From: a bacterium 210917-DFI.7.65
GTDB taxonomy: Bacteria; Bacillota; Clostridia; Oscillospirales; Oscillospiraceae
Direction of reading: 5' to 3'
DNA: 64,000 bases
Assembly (NCBI GenBank): GCA_020555865.1
Contig: JAJCJJ010000003.1
Coordinates: forward strand, 62,001-126,000
The position numbers were made by a program, and so were the translations under genes. The notes under the pieces are model-generated. The model searched no databases. It was not told where the DNA came from and worked only from the letters and a program-made list of their open reading frames with translations. Positions 26,826-36,249 of the stretch are shown here, piece by piece. The stretch's first letter is position 1; every line of letters begins with the position of its first letter.

Positions 26826-28250
26826 TTAAAAGGCCACGCGCGCGCGGATATAATCCGCCACCTGGTCCATGGGGATGCGCACCTGCTCCATACTGTCGCG
26901 CGCGCGGATGGTGACACAGTGGTCCGCCGGCGTGGTCTCGTCACCCACAGTCTGGAAGTCCAGCGTAATGCAGAACGGCGTGCCGATTTCGTCCTGACGG
27001 CGGTAACGCTTGCCGATGGAGCCGGTGTCGTCGTAGTCCACCATGAACTCCTTCGCCAGCTGCTGGCGAAGCTCCCGGGCCGGGCCGGCCAGGACTTCCT
27101 TTTTGCTCAGCGGCAGCACAGCGCACTTGAAGGGCGCCAGCGCCGGGTGCAGCCGCAGCACCGTGCGCACATCGTCCTTTCCGTTTTTGTCCTGGCCCAC
27201 AACCTCCTCGTCGTAGGCCTCGCACAAAAAGGCCAGCGCCACACGGTCACAGCCCAGGGACGGCTCGATGACATAGGGGATGTAATGCTCGTCCGTCTCC
27301 TGATCGAAATAGGTCAGATCCTTGCCGCTGGCCTCCTGATGGCGGCCCAGGTCGTAGTCCGTGCGGTCGGCAATGCCCCACAGCTCGCCCCATTCGGTGA
27401 AGGGGAAGGCGTATTCGATGTCGGTGGTGGCGCGGGAGTAGAACGCCAGCTCCGCCGGCTCGTGGTCACGCAGGCGCAGGTTTTCCTCCTTGATGCCCAG
27501 GGACAGCAACCACTGGAAACAGAAGTCCTTCCAATAGGCAAACCACTCCAAATCGGTGCCGGGCTTGCAGAAGAACTCGCATTCCATTTGCTCAAATTCC
27601 CGGGTGCGGAAGGTGAAGTTGCCGGGGGTGATCTCGTTGCGGAAGGCTTTGCCCACCTGGCACACGCCGAAGGGGAGCTTTTTCCGGGTGGTACGCTGGA
27701 TGTTGGAAAAGTTGACAAAGATGCCCTGGGCCGTTTCCGGACGCAGGTAGCAGGTGGAGGAGGAATCCTCGGTAACGCCGATGGCGGTTTTGAACATCAG
27801 ATTGAATTTGCGGATCGGGGTGAAGTCGTGCTTGCCGCACACGGGGCACACCACGTCTTCATGAGCGGCAATAAAAGCGTCCATCTCATCGAAGGTCAGC
27901 GCGTCCACATTGACTTCCGGATGCTCCGCACCGATCAGCTTGTCCGCCCGGTGGCGGGCCTTACAGGCTTTGCAGTCCAGCAGCGGATCGGAAAAGCCCG
28001 CCACATGGCCCGTGGTGACCCAGGTCTGGGGGTTCATGAGAATCGCCGCGTCCAGGCCCACATTGTACGGGCTTTCCTGAACGAATTTCTTCAGCCACGC
28101 TTTTTTCACATTGTTCTTGAACTCCACCCCCAGAGGGCCGTAGTCCCAGCTGTTGGCAAGACCCCCGTAGATCTCGCTGCCCGCGTAAACAAAGCCGCGG
28201 TTTTTGCACAGGTTGACGATCATATCCAGGGTCTTTTCGCTGTTTTTCAT
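26826..28250 (-). CDS. glyS: Glycyl-tRNA synthetase, homodimeric type
   Basis: This encodes 474 residues from the ATG at 28250 with GGAGG upstream. The in-frame extension to 28379 is discounted because a promoter overlaps it. Class II motifs are clear: [18 protein letters not shown] near the start, motif 2 around [21 protein letters not shown] and motif 3 in [18 protein letters not shown] zinc-type CxxC appears as CKAC ... CPVCG. This is the single-chain (alpha2) type, not the alpha2beta2 type. It has its own promoter at 28306-28334 and no T-box. Confidence 0.96.
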   Translation of the reverse strand: MKNSEKTLDMIVNLCKNRGFVYAGSEIYGGLANSWDYGPLGVEFKNNVKKAWLKKFVQESPYNVGLDAAILMNPQTWVTTGHVAGFSDPLLDCKACKARHRADKLIGAEHPEVNVDALTFDEMDAFIAAHEDVVCPVCGKHDFTPIRKFNLMFKTAIGVTEDSSSTCYLRPETAQGIFVNFSNIQRTTRKKLPFGVCQVGKAFRNEITPGNFTFRTREFEQMECEFFCKPGTDLEWFAYWKDFCFQWLLSLGIKEENLRLRDHEPAELAFYSRATTDIEYAFPFTEWGELWGIADRTDYDLGRHQEASGKDLTYFDQETDEHYIPYVIEPSLGCDRVALAFLCEAYDEEVVGQDKNGKDDVRTVLRLHPALAPFKCAVLPLSKKEVLAGPARELRQQLAKEFMVDYDDTGSIGKRYRRQDEIGTPFCITLDFQTVGDETTPADHCVTIRARDSMEQVRIPMDQVADYIRARVAF

Positions 28251-28305
28251 ATTCCTGAAACCTCCAAACGAAGTATTTTCCAAAAGGCGCTCATTTAACC
28301 ATACT

Positions 28306-28334
28306 ATTATATAAAACGCCGCGCCGCTTTGCAA
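28306..28334 (-). promoter_or_regulatory. Promoter of glyS
   Basis: On the minus strand TTGCAA (28329-28334), a 17-base spacer and a perfect TATAAT (28306-28311), 56 bp before the ATG. The rest of 28335-28600 shows no gene or clear structure. Confidence 0.75.
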
Positions 28335-28601
28335 GCATTCCGAAAAAGTTTTCCCGTATTTTCCACAGCCTGCATCCACACAGAAATGTGCTGTTTTCCA
28401 GCCGTTTCAGCCCGCATTCGTCGGAATATTTTTCCATATTCTTCTCCCATCATTTTACAAGCTTTTGGATAATACGCCGCTTAAGCGGATGTCTTTCAGT
28501 TTTGTGCCGTGATTTCACCTGAAATGTTTCAGTTCCATTGCACGCAGTCTCCGCAAAAGAATGGGTGGTAACTGTTTTTCCCCTTTTTATTTACAATCAA
28601 A

Positions 28602-28639
28602 TAAAAAATCCCGCCGGGGCACAAGACATGTCCCGGCGG
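28602..28639 (-). terminator. Terminator after ricT
   Basis: An 8-bp G/C stem CCGCCGGG/CCCGGCGG, extended by weaker pairs, with a T run on the minus strand (A run at 28602-28608 on plus). Confidence 0.75.
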
Positions 28640-28649
28640 AACGCAGATG

Positions 28650-29990
28650 TCAGTTTTCTTTGGCCGGCGTGTCGCCGCCGCTGCCGCGTCCGCGGCGGCC
28701 ACCCCGGCGGCTGCGGCGGCGGGAACGGTTCCCCTCTTTGGCCCGCTCTTCGCCGGCGGACACGGCGGCGTTGCCCGCAATGGGCATACTGGAACCGAAG
28801 CGCACCGGGCGGGGCGCGCCGGACTGGGGCGCAAACACCGGCTTAGCCTCCTGGTTCTGCTTCTTTTCACCGCGCTCCTCGCCCCCGCGGCGGCCGCGGC
28901 CGCCCCGATGGGACCGGCGGGAAGATGCTTTTTCGCGGCTGCGCTCCTTTTCTCCGGCATCTCCGGACGGAGCCTTAGGCTCGCGCCGGTTTTCCTTACT
29001 GCCTTTTCCTTCTTTGGATTCGCTGCGTTCGGCAGTTTCCCGCCGGACAGAGGGACTGTTGCGGAACTGACGCACAAAGGGCTCCCGTTCCACAATCTCC
29101 ATGCCGAATTCGTCCAGCGCAGCTTCTTTTTCGATGCGCGCAGGGCGGGGCGGAATATCAATGCCTTCGCGGCCGCCCTTGCCGCTGCGCAGCACAATAA
29201 TCTCGTCCACCTGATAGGTTTTGGGCGCTTCGGGCGCATCATCCAGCCGGACGGTCACAGTCTCTCTGACCAGATTCACAGCGCTGATGTTGCCCGGGCC
29301 GTCGGGCGTCTGGACAAAGGAATCGTTTTTGGGCATCCGGGTCTGGGCGTCCTCATAGGCATGCTGCTCGTATTTGAGGCAGCACATAAGGCGGCCGCAG
29401 GAACCGGAGATTTTGGCGGGGTTCAAACTGAGATTCTGCGTTTTGGCCATTTTGATGGACACGGGTTGGAAATCCTCCAGAAACCGCTTGCAGCAGAAGG
29501 GCTGGCCGCAGATACCCAGGCCGCCCAGCATTTTCGCCTCGTCGCGCACGCCAATCTGGCGCAGCTCGATGCGGGCGTGGAACACGCCGGCCAGATCTTT
29601 GACCAGTTCGCGAAAATCCACCCGTCCGTCGGCAGTGAAGAAAAAGATGATCTTGTTGCCCTCAAAACTGCACTCCACGTCCACCAGCTTCATTTCCAGC
29701 TTGTGGGCCGCGATCTTCTTCTCGCACACAATCATGGCTTCTTTTTCCCGCTGGCGGTTTTTCTCCGCCGTGCGCTTGTCCTCTTCGCCGGCAATGCGGC
29801 GCACCGGGCGCAGGGGCTGGATCACTGCGTGATCCTCCACCGCGTGGTTGGTGCGCACACAGGTGCCGATTTCGGCGCCCTGAGCCGTTTCCACCACCAC
29901 CTGCTCGCCCTCCGGCACCGACAGGCCCTGAGGATCAAAAAAATAGGATTTGCAGCCGCCGCGGAAGCGGACGCTGATTACTTCAATCAA
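28650..29990 (-). CDS. ricT: RicT/YaaT (PSP1 domain) regulator with a long basic tail
   Basis: This encodes 446 residues. The PSP1 domain covers about residues 1-265 and carries the cysteine set GICGQPFCCKRF and SGSCGRLMCCLKYE that holds iron-sulfur clusters in the RicA-F-T complex. In Bacillus that complex speeds mRNA maturation by RNase Y and supports sporulation and biofilm. The gene follows holB as in Bacillus. The unusual part is the C-terminal stretch of about 150 residues from residue 295, dense in Arg, Lys, Glu and Gly (runs such as RRSHRGGRGRRGG and RSRRRSRRGGRRGRG). It should be disordered and could bind RNA. The Bacillus protein ends soon after the PSP1 region. Confidence 0.92.
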   Translation of the reverse strand: MIEVISVRFRGGCKSYFFDPQGLSVPEGEQVVVETAQGAEIGTCVRTNHAVEDHAVIQPLRPVRRIAGEEDKRTAEKNRQREKEAMIVCEKKIAAHKLEMKLVDVECSFEGNKIIFFFTADGRVDFRELVKDLAGVFHARIELRQIGVRDEAKMLGGLGICGQPFCCKRFLEDFQPVSIKMAKTQNLSLNPAKISGSCGRLMCCLKYEQHAYEDAQTRMPKNDSFVQTPDGPGNISAVNLVRETVTVRLDDAPEAPKTYQVDEIIVLRSGKGGREGIDIPPRPARIEKEAALDEFGMEIVEREPFVRQFRNSPSVRRETAERSESKEGKGSKENRREPKAPSGDAGEKERSREKASSRRSHRGGRGRRGGEERGEKKQNQEAKPVFAPQSGAPRPVRFGSSMPIAGNAAVSAGEERAKEGNRSRRRSRRGGRRGRGSGGDTPAKEN

Positions 29991-30037
29991 TGGGATACCT
30001 CCCTCAATGTTTTAATAACGGTTTGCCGCGCCGTTTT

Positions 30038-30919
30038 TCAGCCGCGGCCCGATGCGGAGAGAAAGGCAGACAGCCGCGCCGCCAGCGCGCCCAGCATATG
30101 GCCCACGCCCACGTTGAACGCGCTCTCATCCAGATCGCTCCGCAGTATCTCTATTATGCCCGCAAGCTGCTCCTTTGTCAAACTTTTTGCCAGTTTTTCC
30201 GCCATTTCTTCATAGATTTTGGCCGGATGGCGGCCATATTGGCACAAAAGAGCCTGAGTACACAACTCCGCCGCCGCGGAGAGAAACGCCGTCAGATCCG
30301 TGCGCTTGAGCTTGGCCCCTTCCAGAGAGCACAGATACGCCGCCAGCACATCTTCCCGTTTCTGGCACAGATAGTCCCCCAGCTCCACAGCCCGATCCAC
30401 CATCGCGCCGTTTTCTTCCGTTTCCTCGCCGCCGCGCAGTTTCAGCTCCACGCAGCGGGAACGGATCGTGGGCAGAATGGCCGCCGCGTTTTCCGACAGG
30501 AACAAAAAGGCCGCGTAGCGGGGGCCTTCCTCCACGGTTTTCAGCAGAATATCCTGACAGCGGCCGTCCAGCTGGCCGCTGTCCTCAAATACATACACTT
30601 TCCGCGCGCCTTCGTTGGGGCGGATATAGGCGTCGGCACACACCTGGCGCACCGTGTCCACACTGAGCAGTTTCCGCTCTTCATCCCGCACGGCGATCAC
30701 ATCCGGATGGATGCCGTCGAATACCTTCCGGCAGGCCGGGCACACGCCGCAGGGCCGCCCCTGCGGGGCCTGACACTCCATAGCCGCGGCGATAAAACGG
30801 GCCAGCTCCCCCTTGCCGCTGCCCTTCGGCCCGGTGAGCAGCAGGGCGTGGTGCACCGCCCCGCGGTCAGCGGCGGCGCGGATGCGTTCATACAGATTGC
30901 GGTTCCATTCCATACTCAT
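30038..30919 (-). CDS. holB: DNA polymerase III delta' subunit
   Basis: This encodes 293 residues starting MSMEWNRNLYERI at 30919, overlapping the decarboxylase stop by four bases (ATGA). It has a P-loop LLTGPKGSGKGELA, a zinc finger CGVCPACRKV at about residues 57-66 and sensor-like PTIRSRC. Delta' is part of the clamp loader that puts DnaN on DNA. The in-frame extension upstream to 31423 is antisense-free coding of the decarboxylase in another frame and is not used. It forms an operon with the decarboxylase and ricT; tmk, usually in this cluster, is absent here. Confidence 0.92.
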   Translation of the reverse strand: MSMEWNRNLYERIRAAADRGAVHHALLLTGPKGSGKGELARFIAAAMECQAPQGRPCGVCPACRKVFDGIHPDVIAVRDEERKLLSVDTVRQVCADAYIRPNEGARKVYVFEDSGQLDGRCQDILLKTVEEGPRYAAFLFLSENAAAILPTIRSRCVELKLRGGEETEENGAMVDRAVELGDYLCQKREDVLAAYLCSLEGAKLKRTDLTAFLSAAAELCTQALLCQYGRHPAKIYEEMAEKLAKSLTKEQLAGIIEILRSDLDESAFNVGVGHMLGALAARLSAFLSASGRG

Positions 30920-32280
30920 AGCGTTTCCTTTCCAACAAAACCGGGTTCCTTCAGCACAGGAACCGGAGCGGACACATCGTATCCGACCGCCGCCAGATAT
31001 TCTATAATTTCCCGGGTAATTTCTTCCCCCGGAGCCACTACGCTGACGCCGGGCGGGTAGGGCGCGATCGACGATGCGCTGACGCAGCCCGCAGCCAGAT
31101 TCAGCGCAAGCATGCGCCGGGGCGCAAACACGGCCTCCCGAATACGCCGGCGCATCCGGGGCGCCGGCGGCGGCGGACAGGGGCGGAAGGGCGCTGCCGC
31201 TGCAAACTGCTCCAGCGCCGCAAAGGCCGCTCCCAGCCGCTCCAGTTCTTCCGCCGTGTCGGCGCAGGTGAGAATGCACACCACCCGGTCCCGGTCGGTC
31301 ATCTCGGGCCAGATGTTGTAGTCCTGTTCCAGGTGTTTCCCGGCCTGGTCGCCGGACAAACCAGCGCGGCCCGTGTCCACCGTCAGCCGGGTGGGGTCGA
31401 GGGAAACGCCGTCCGCTTCGCACAGGGCGCGGAACACTCCTCTTTTATTGATCTGCGCACGCAGCCGCGCCGTCTCCGCCGCCACAGCGCGGTATGCCGC
31501 ACCGCCCGCGCCCTCGGTCAGATAGGCCCGAGCCCAGTCGATCGAGGCCATGAGGAGATAAGACGGACTGGACGTGCCGAACAGAGCGGTTTTTTCCCGC
31601 ACGGCGGCAGGGGAGAAGGAGCCGTCGGTGAACAGCAGTGCCGTACTCCCCAAGGCGGGCAGCGTTTTGTGGGCAGAGGAAATGGATACGCTGGCTCCCC
31701 GGCCCGCAGCACAGGGTCCGCGGCCCACAAAAGGGAAGTGGGCGCCGTGGGCCTCGTCCACCAGGAGACGTGCTCCGTGGGCGCGACATGCGGCGGCGAT
31801 TTTTTCCACATCCGCGATCACGCCGTAATAGGTGGGGGAGGTGATGCACACCGTCCGGATGGATTCGTGCTCCGAAAGCGCTGCGGAAACCTGTTCCGCC
31901 GTGGGCTTGTCCAGATACACCGGCGTCAGGTCCAGCAGCGCCATGGCGCTGTAAAAGGCGCGGTGCGCGTTGCGGTCCAGCAAAACCGTGCTTCCAGGTT
32001 CAGCGCACAGCGACAACCCCGCCAGCACTCCCTGCGTGGAGCCGCCGGTGAGGAAAAAGGCCTGCGCCGCTCCCCAGTCCCGGGCGGCCAGCGCCTCGGC
32101 GGCGGCAATGGGCCCTTCGCCGGTATACAGGTTCCCGGTGGGATCGATCTCCGTGTAATCCAGAGCGGCAGCGGTGGAAAATTCCGCGGCCGGACTCTTT
32201 CCCTTATGCCCTGGCATGTGCATACGCAGCCCTTTTTGCCCGCGCAGCACGCACAGGGCATTGTACAGCGGTGCATCCAT
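30916..32280 (-). CDS. PLP-dependent Orn/Lys/Arg decarboxylase family protein (YaaO-like)
   Basis: This encodes 454 residues from the ATG at 32280 with a strong GAGGAGG site. It is fold-type I: MHMPGHKGK near residue 20, DEAHGAHF at 175-182 (Asp175 binds the PLP nitrogen) and SSAHKTLPALGS with the Schiff-base Lys205. It lacks the N-terminal wing domain of inducible E. coli decarboxylases, like the short YaaO/SpeA type, and probably makes a polyamine precursor. The position before holB matches yaaO in Bacillus. The substrate (Arg, Lys or Orn) cannot be told. Confidence 0.88.
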   Translation of the reverse strand: MDAPLYNALCVLRGQKGLRMHMPGHKGKSPAAEFSTAAALDYTEIDPTGNLYTGEGPIAAAEALAARDWGAAQAFFLTGGSTQGVLAGLSLCAEPGSTVLLDRNAHRAFYSAMALLDLTPVYLDKPTAEQVSAALSEHESIRTVCITSPTYYGVIADVEKIAAACRAHGARLLVDEAHGAHFPFVGRGPCAAGRGASVSISSAHKTLPALGSTALLFTDGSFSPAAVREKTALFGTSSPSYLLMASIDWARAYLTEGAGGAAYRAVAAETARLRAQINKRGVFRALCEADGVSLDPTRLTVDTGRAGLSGDQAGKHLEQDYNIWPEMTDRDRVVCILTCADTAEELERLGAAFAALEQFAAAAPFRPCPPPPAPRMRRRIREAVFAPRRMLALNLAAGCVSASSIAPYPPGVSVVAPGEEITREIIEYLAAVGYDVSAPVPVLKEPGFVGKETL

Positions 32281-32456
32281 AGCCGTTCCTCCTCTCAGTG
32301 CAATTTAAGCACTTTATTGTACCATAGCTTCCCTAACCGATGCAATGGAAAAGGCGGGCCGGTTCGCTTTTGCCGGAATGCCCACAAAACGCACAAATTT
32401 TTGTGCAAAAAGACGAACTTTGTTGGAAAATCCTTGAAGAAACTCGTGTAAAACGA

Positions 32457-32485
32457 TTGCCTGCGGAAAAGATTTATATTATAAT
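32457..32485 (+). promoter_or_regulatory. Promoter of ppdK
   Basis: TTGCCT (32457-32462), a 17-base spacer and a perfect TATAAT (32480-32485), 71 bp before the ATG. Confidence 0.7.
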
Positions 32486-32555
32486 TAAGTGTGCTTGACC
32501 ATTACCAATTTCTTTGGATCAGAATTTTTCAAGTATCAGGAAGGAGCAACCACAG

Positions 32556-35192
32556 ATGTCTCAAAAGTATGTCTATTTGTTCAGCGAGGGCAACGCTTCC
32601 ATGCGTGAACTGCTGGGCGGCAAAGGCGCAAACCTGGCCGAGATGACCAACATCGGACTTCCCGTTCCCCAGGGCTTCACCATCACCACCGAGGCCTGCA
32701 CCCAGTACTATGAGGACGGCCGCAAAATCAACGACGAAATTATGGCCCAGATCATGGAATATGTGGGCAAGATGGAGGAGCTGAACGGCAAAAAATTCGG
32801 CGACTTGAAAAACCCGCTGCTGGTTTCCGTGCGCTCCGGCGCCCGTGCTTCCATGCCCGGCATGATGGACACCATCCTGAACCTGGGCCTCAACGACGAG
32901 GTGGTGGCCGCCATGATCGCCGGCAACCCCGATCCCAATTTTGAGCGCTTCGTCTACGATTCCTACCGCCGTTTTATCCAGATGTTCTCGGACGTGGTCA
33001 TGGAAGTGGGCAAGAAATATTTCGAGCAGCTCATCGACGAGATGAAGGCAAAGAAGGGCGTCCATTTCGACGTGGAGCTGACCGCCGCCGACCTCAAGGA
33101 GCTTGCCGAGCAGTTCAAGGCCGAGTATAAAAAGCAGATCGGCGAGGATTTCCCCTCCGATCCCAAGACGCAGCTTTATGAAGCTGTGCGCGCTGTGTTC
33201 CGCTCCTGGGACAACCCCCGCGCCAACGTTTACCGCCGCGACAACGACATTCCCTATTCCTGGGGCACCGCCGTCAACGTAATGCCCATGGTGTTCGGCA
33301 ACCTGAACGACAATTCCGGCACCGGCGTGGCCTTCACCCGCGACCCCGCCACCGGCGAGAAGAAGCTTATGGGCGAATTCCTGGTGAACGCCCAGGGCGA
33401 AGACGTGGTGGCCGGCGTGCGCACGCCCATGCCCATTTCCGAAATGGCTGAAAAGTTCCCCCAGGCATACAGCGACTTCATCAACGTCTGCTCCACCCTG
33501 GAAAACCATTACCGCGACATGCAGGATATGGAGTTTACCGTGGAGAACGGCAAGCTCTATATGCTCCAGTGCCGCAGCGGCAAGCGCACCGCCAAGGCCG
33601 CACTGAAAATCGCCTGCGACCTGATCGACGAGGGCATGATCGACGAAAAGAAAGCCGTGTGCATGATCGATCCGAGAAACCTCGACACCCTGCTCCATCC
33701 CCAGTTTGACAACGACGCGCTGAAAGCCGCCACGCCCATCGGCCGCGGTCTGGGCGCTTCGCCCGGCGCCGCCTGCGGCAAAATCGTCTTTACCGCCGAC
33801 GACGCCGAAAGCTGGCACGACCGGGGCGAAAAGGTGGTTCTTGTGCGCCTGGAAACCTCGCCCGAAGACATCACCGGCATGAAAGCCTCCCAGGGCATCC
33901 TCACCGTGCGCGGCGGCATGACGTCCCACGCCGCCGTGGTGGCCCGCGGCATGGGCACCTGCTGCGTGTCCGGCTGCGGCGAGATCCACATGGATGAGGA
34001 AAACAAGCAGTTCACCCTGGGCGGCAAGACCTTCCATGAGGGCGACTATATCTCCATCGACGGTTCCACCGGCAATATTTACGACGGGATCATCCCCACC
34101 GTGGATGCCGCCATCGCGGGTGAATTCGGCCGCATCATGGCTCTGGCCGACAAATACCGCAAGCTGCAGGTGCGCACCAACGCCGACACCCCCCGCGACG
34201 CCAAAAAGGCCCGCGAGCTGGGCGCGCAGGGCATCGGCCTGTGCCGCACGGAGCACATGTTCTTTGATCCTGAGCGCATCGCCGCTTTCCGGGAAATGAT
34301 CTGCTCGGATACCGTGGAGCAGCGCGAAGCCGCCCTGGCCAAGATCCTGCCCTATCAGCAGAACGACTTTGAAGCCCTGTACGAGGCTATGGAGGGCGAC
34401 CCGGTCACCATCCGTTTCCTGGATCCTCCGCTGCATGAGTTCGTGCCCACCGATGAGGAAGACATCGCCAAGCTGGCCGCCGACATGGGCAAGACCGTGG
34501 CGGACATCAAGGCCATCATCGCTTCCCTGCATGAGTTCAACCCCATGATGGGGCACCGCGGCTGCCGTCTGGCCGTCACCTTCCCGGAGATCGCCGTGAT
34601 GCAGACCAAGGCCGTTATTCAGGCCGCATTGAACGTGCAGGCCAGACACCCCGACTGGACCGTCGCCCCGGAAATCATGATCCCTCTGGTGGGCGAAGTT
34701 AAGGAGCTGAAATACGTCAAGGACGTGGTGTGCAAAACCGCCGACGCCCTGATCCAGGCCGCCGGCAGCCAGATGCACTATAAAGTGGGCACCATGATCG
34801 AGATCCCCCGCGCCGCCCTGACCGCCGACCAGGTGGCCACCGAGGCCGAGTTCTTCTCCTTCGGCACCAACGATCTGACGCAGATGACCTTCGGCTTCAG
34901 CCGCGACGACGCAGGCAAGTTCCTGAGCGACTACTACGCCAAGAAGATCTACGAGAGCGATCCCTTCGCCCGCCTGGATCAGACCGGCGTGGGCAAGCTG
35001 GTGAAGATGGCTGCCGACCTGGGCCGTCAGACCCGTCCGGACATCAAGTTGGGCATCTGCGGCGAACACGGCGGCGATCCCTCTTCCGTGCGCTTCTGCC
35101 ACAAGGTGGGCCTGACCTACGTGTCCTGCTCGCCCTTCCGTGTGCCCATCGCACGGCTGGCCGCGGCGCAGGCCGCGATTGAAGAGGGCTGA
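32556..35192 (+). CDS. ppdK: Pyruvate, phosphate dikinase
   Basis: This encodes 878 residues, the standard size. The start is MSQKYVYLFSEGN at 32556 with AAGGAG. The N-terminal ATP-grasp domain carries LLVSVRSGARASMPGMMDTI, the swivelling domain GGMTSHAAVVARGMG with phospho-accepting His458, and the C-terminal PEP domain GLCRTEHMFFD, FSFGTNDLTQMTFG and GICGEHGGDP. It interconverts pyruvate, ATP and Pi with PEP, AMP and PPi. In Clostridia it usually works in glycolysis using PPi, or feeds gluconeogenesis. It is a single-gene transcript with a clear promoter and a perfect-palindrome terminator. No PPDK regulatory protein gene is nearby. Confidence 0.97.
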   Translation: MSQKYVYLFSEGNASMRELLGGKGANLAEMTNIGLPVPQGFTITTEACTQYYEDGRKINDEIMAQIMEYVGKMEELNGKKFGDLKNPLLVSVRSGARASMPGMMDTILNLGLNDEVVAAMIAGNPDPNFERFVYDSYRRFIQMFSDVVMEVGKKYFEQLIDEMKAKKGVHFDVELTAADLKELAEQFKAEYKKQIGEDFPSDPKTQLYEAVRAVFRSWDNPRANVYRRDNDIPYSWGTAVNVMPMVFGNLNDNSGTGVAFTRDPATGEKKLMGEFLVNAQGEDVVAGVRTPMPISEMAEKFPQAYSDFINVCSTLENHYRDMQDMEFTVENGKLYMLQCRSGKRTAKAALKIACDLIDEGMIDEKKAVCMIDPRNLDTLLHPQFDNDALKAATPIGRGLGASPGAACGKIVFTADDAESWHDRGEKVVLVRLETSPEDITGMKASQGILTVRGGMTSHAAVVARGMGTCCVSGCGEIHMDEENKQFTLGGKTFHEGDYISIDGSTGNIYDGIIPTVDAAIAGEFGRIMALADKYRKLQVRTNADTPRDAKKARELGAQGIGLCRTEHMFFDPERIAAFREMICSDTVEQREAALAKILPYQQNDFEALYEAMEGDPVTIRFLDPPLHEFVPTDEEDIAKLAADMGKTVADIKAIIASLHEFNPMMGHRGCRLAVTFPEIAVMQTKAVIQAALNVQARHPDWTVAPEIMIPLVGEVKELKYVKDVVCKTADALIQAAGSQMHYKVGTMIEIPRAALTADQVATEAEFFSFGTNDLTQMTFGFSRDDAGKFLSDYYAKKIYESDPFARLDQTGVGKLVKMAADLGRQTRPDIKLGICGEHGGDPSSVRFCHKVGLTYVSCSPFRVPIARLAAAQAAIEEG

Positions 35193-35250
35193 CGCCTGCT
35201 GCGCGGCGCGCAGAAACGTCTCCCTGTTGTTCCCTTTGGATGATATGTGT

Positions 35251-35291
35251 GAGGAGCACGGAAAAGCATGCTTTTCCGTGCTCCTCTTTTT
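35251..35291 (+). terminator. Terminator after ppdK (36-bp palindrome)
   Basis: A perfect 36-base palindrome (35251-35286) with GCATGC at its centre is followed by five T. It also faces the convergent ZIP gene. Confidence 0.92.
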
Positions 35292-35336
35292 GTAATCATT
35301 GCGCTGGGGGAAAGCCCTGCCGGAATCCGCCCGGCC

Positions 35337-36083
35337 TTATCCCAACGCCACATCCAGCACCATCATCACAAGAAAGCCTGCGGCAAAGGCCGCCACGCCC
35401 AGAGCGCTCTTGCGCCCGCCGATTTCAGGCAGCAGCTGGTCGGCCACCACAAAAAGCATCGCCCCCGCGGCAAAGGCCAGGCACCAGGGCAGCAGCGGCT
35501 GCAGCAGCCCGGTCAGGGCCAGCATCACCGCCGCGCCCACCGGCTCCACCGCGCCGGAGCCAACGCCCACGGCAAAGGCCCGGCGCTTTTTCATCCCGCA
35601 GCCCGCCAGGGGCAGGGAAATGATGGCGCCCTCCGGAATATTCTGAATGGCGATGCCCGCCGCCAGCGCCGCGGCCGCCGCGCCGCCCACGTTCCCTGAG
35701 AGCACTCCCGCAAAGGCCGCGCCCACGGCCATTCCCTCAGGGATATTATGTAGTGTGATAGCCAGGGCCATCATGCCTGTTTTCGCGCCGCCGCCTCCGG
35801 TGATCGCCGGTTCGGGCAAATAACGGTCCAGCAGCAGCAAAAGCGCAAAGCCCACGGCAAAGCCGCCCGCCGCCGGCAAAAATGCCAGACGGCCCAGCGC
35901 CGCTGCGCCGTCGATGGCCGGCAGCAGCAGCGACCACACCGACGCAGCCACCATCACCCCGGCAGCAAACCCCAGCAGAATCTTTTCCACCGTTTCATTC
36001 AAAGTTCTGAGAAAAAACACACAGGCCGCACCGAGGCTCGTTCCCAAAAACGGCACCAGCAGGCCGAAACATACTGATTGCAT
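35337..36083 (-). CDS. ZIP-family divalent metal transporter
   Basis: This encodes 248 residues with about eight helices. The start is MQSVCFGLLVPF at 36083 (AAAGGA site). The metal-binding helices are LAITLHNIPEGMAVGAAF and AGIAIQNIPEGAIISLPL, and the second has Gln for the usual His/Glu as in the GufA-type subgroup. It probably imports zinc or another divalent cation. It stands alone, with no regulator beside it. Confidence 0.92.
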   Translation of the reverse strand: MQSVCFGLLVPFLGTSLGAACVFFLRTLNETVEKILLGFAAGVMVAASVWSLLLPAIDGAAALGRLAFLPAAGGFAVGFALLLLLDRYLPEPAITGGGGAKTGMMALAITLHNIPEGMAVGAAFAGVLSGNVGGAAAAALAAGIAIQNIPEGAIISLPLAGCGMKKRRAFAVGVGSGAVEPVGAAVMLALTGLLQPLLPWCLAFAAGAMLFVVADQLLPEIGGRKSALGVAAFAAGFLVMMVLDVALG

Positions 36084-36185
36084 AGCGATCCTTTCTCCCA
36101 CGTTTTCGTATTTTGAATCTGCGGCCCGCTGTGCGCGGACCCTCAGTTCAGCCTATGCGCCCCGGCGGTTTCCCGCCACCAAAAA

Positions 36186-36214
36186 TTGACAGGGAACGGG
36201 GAAAGGGGTATGAT
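36186..36214 (+). promoter_or_regulatory. Promoter of gph
   Basis: TTGACA (36186-36191), a 17-base spacer and TATGAT (36209-36214), 36 bp before the ATG. Confidence 0.75.
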
Positions 36215-36249
36215 AAGGCTCCACGACATCTTATATGGGAGGTGCGGTT

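Noticed and set aside
25089..28298. A 1069-codon plus-strand frame opposite the LTA-synthase-like gene and glyS
   Set aside because: It spans two unrelated minus-strand genes and their gap, so it is a shadow.
28251..28600. T-box leader for glyS (and likewise for metG at 14001-14100)
   Set aside because: No T-box core TGG-x-ACCGCG-like sequence on the coding strand; glyS has a simple promoter close to the start.
32529..35102. An 857-codon minus-strand frame opposite ppdK
   Set aside because: Same mirror effect of codon bias; no ribosome site or family motif.
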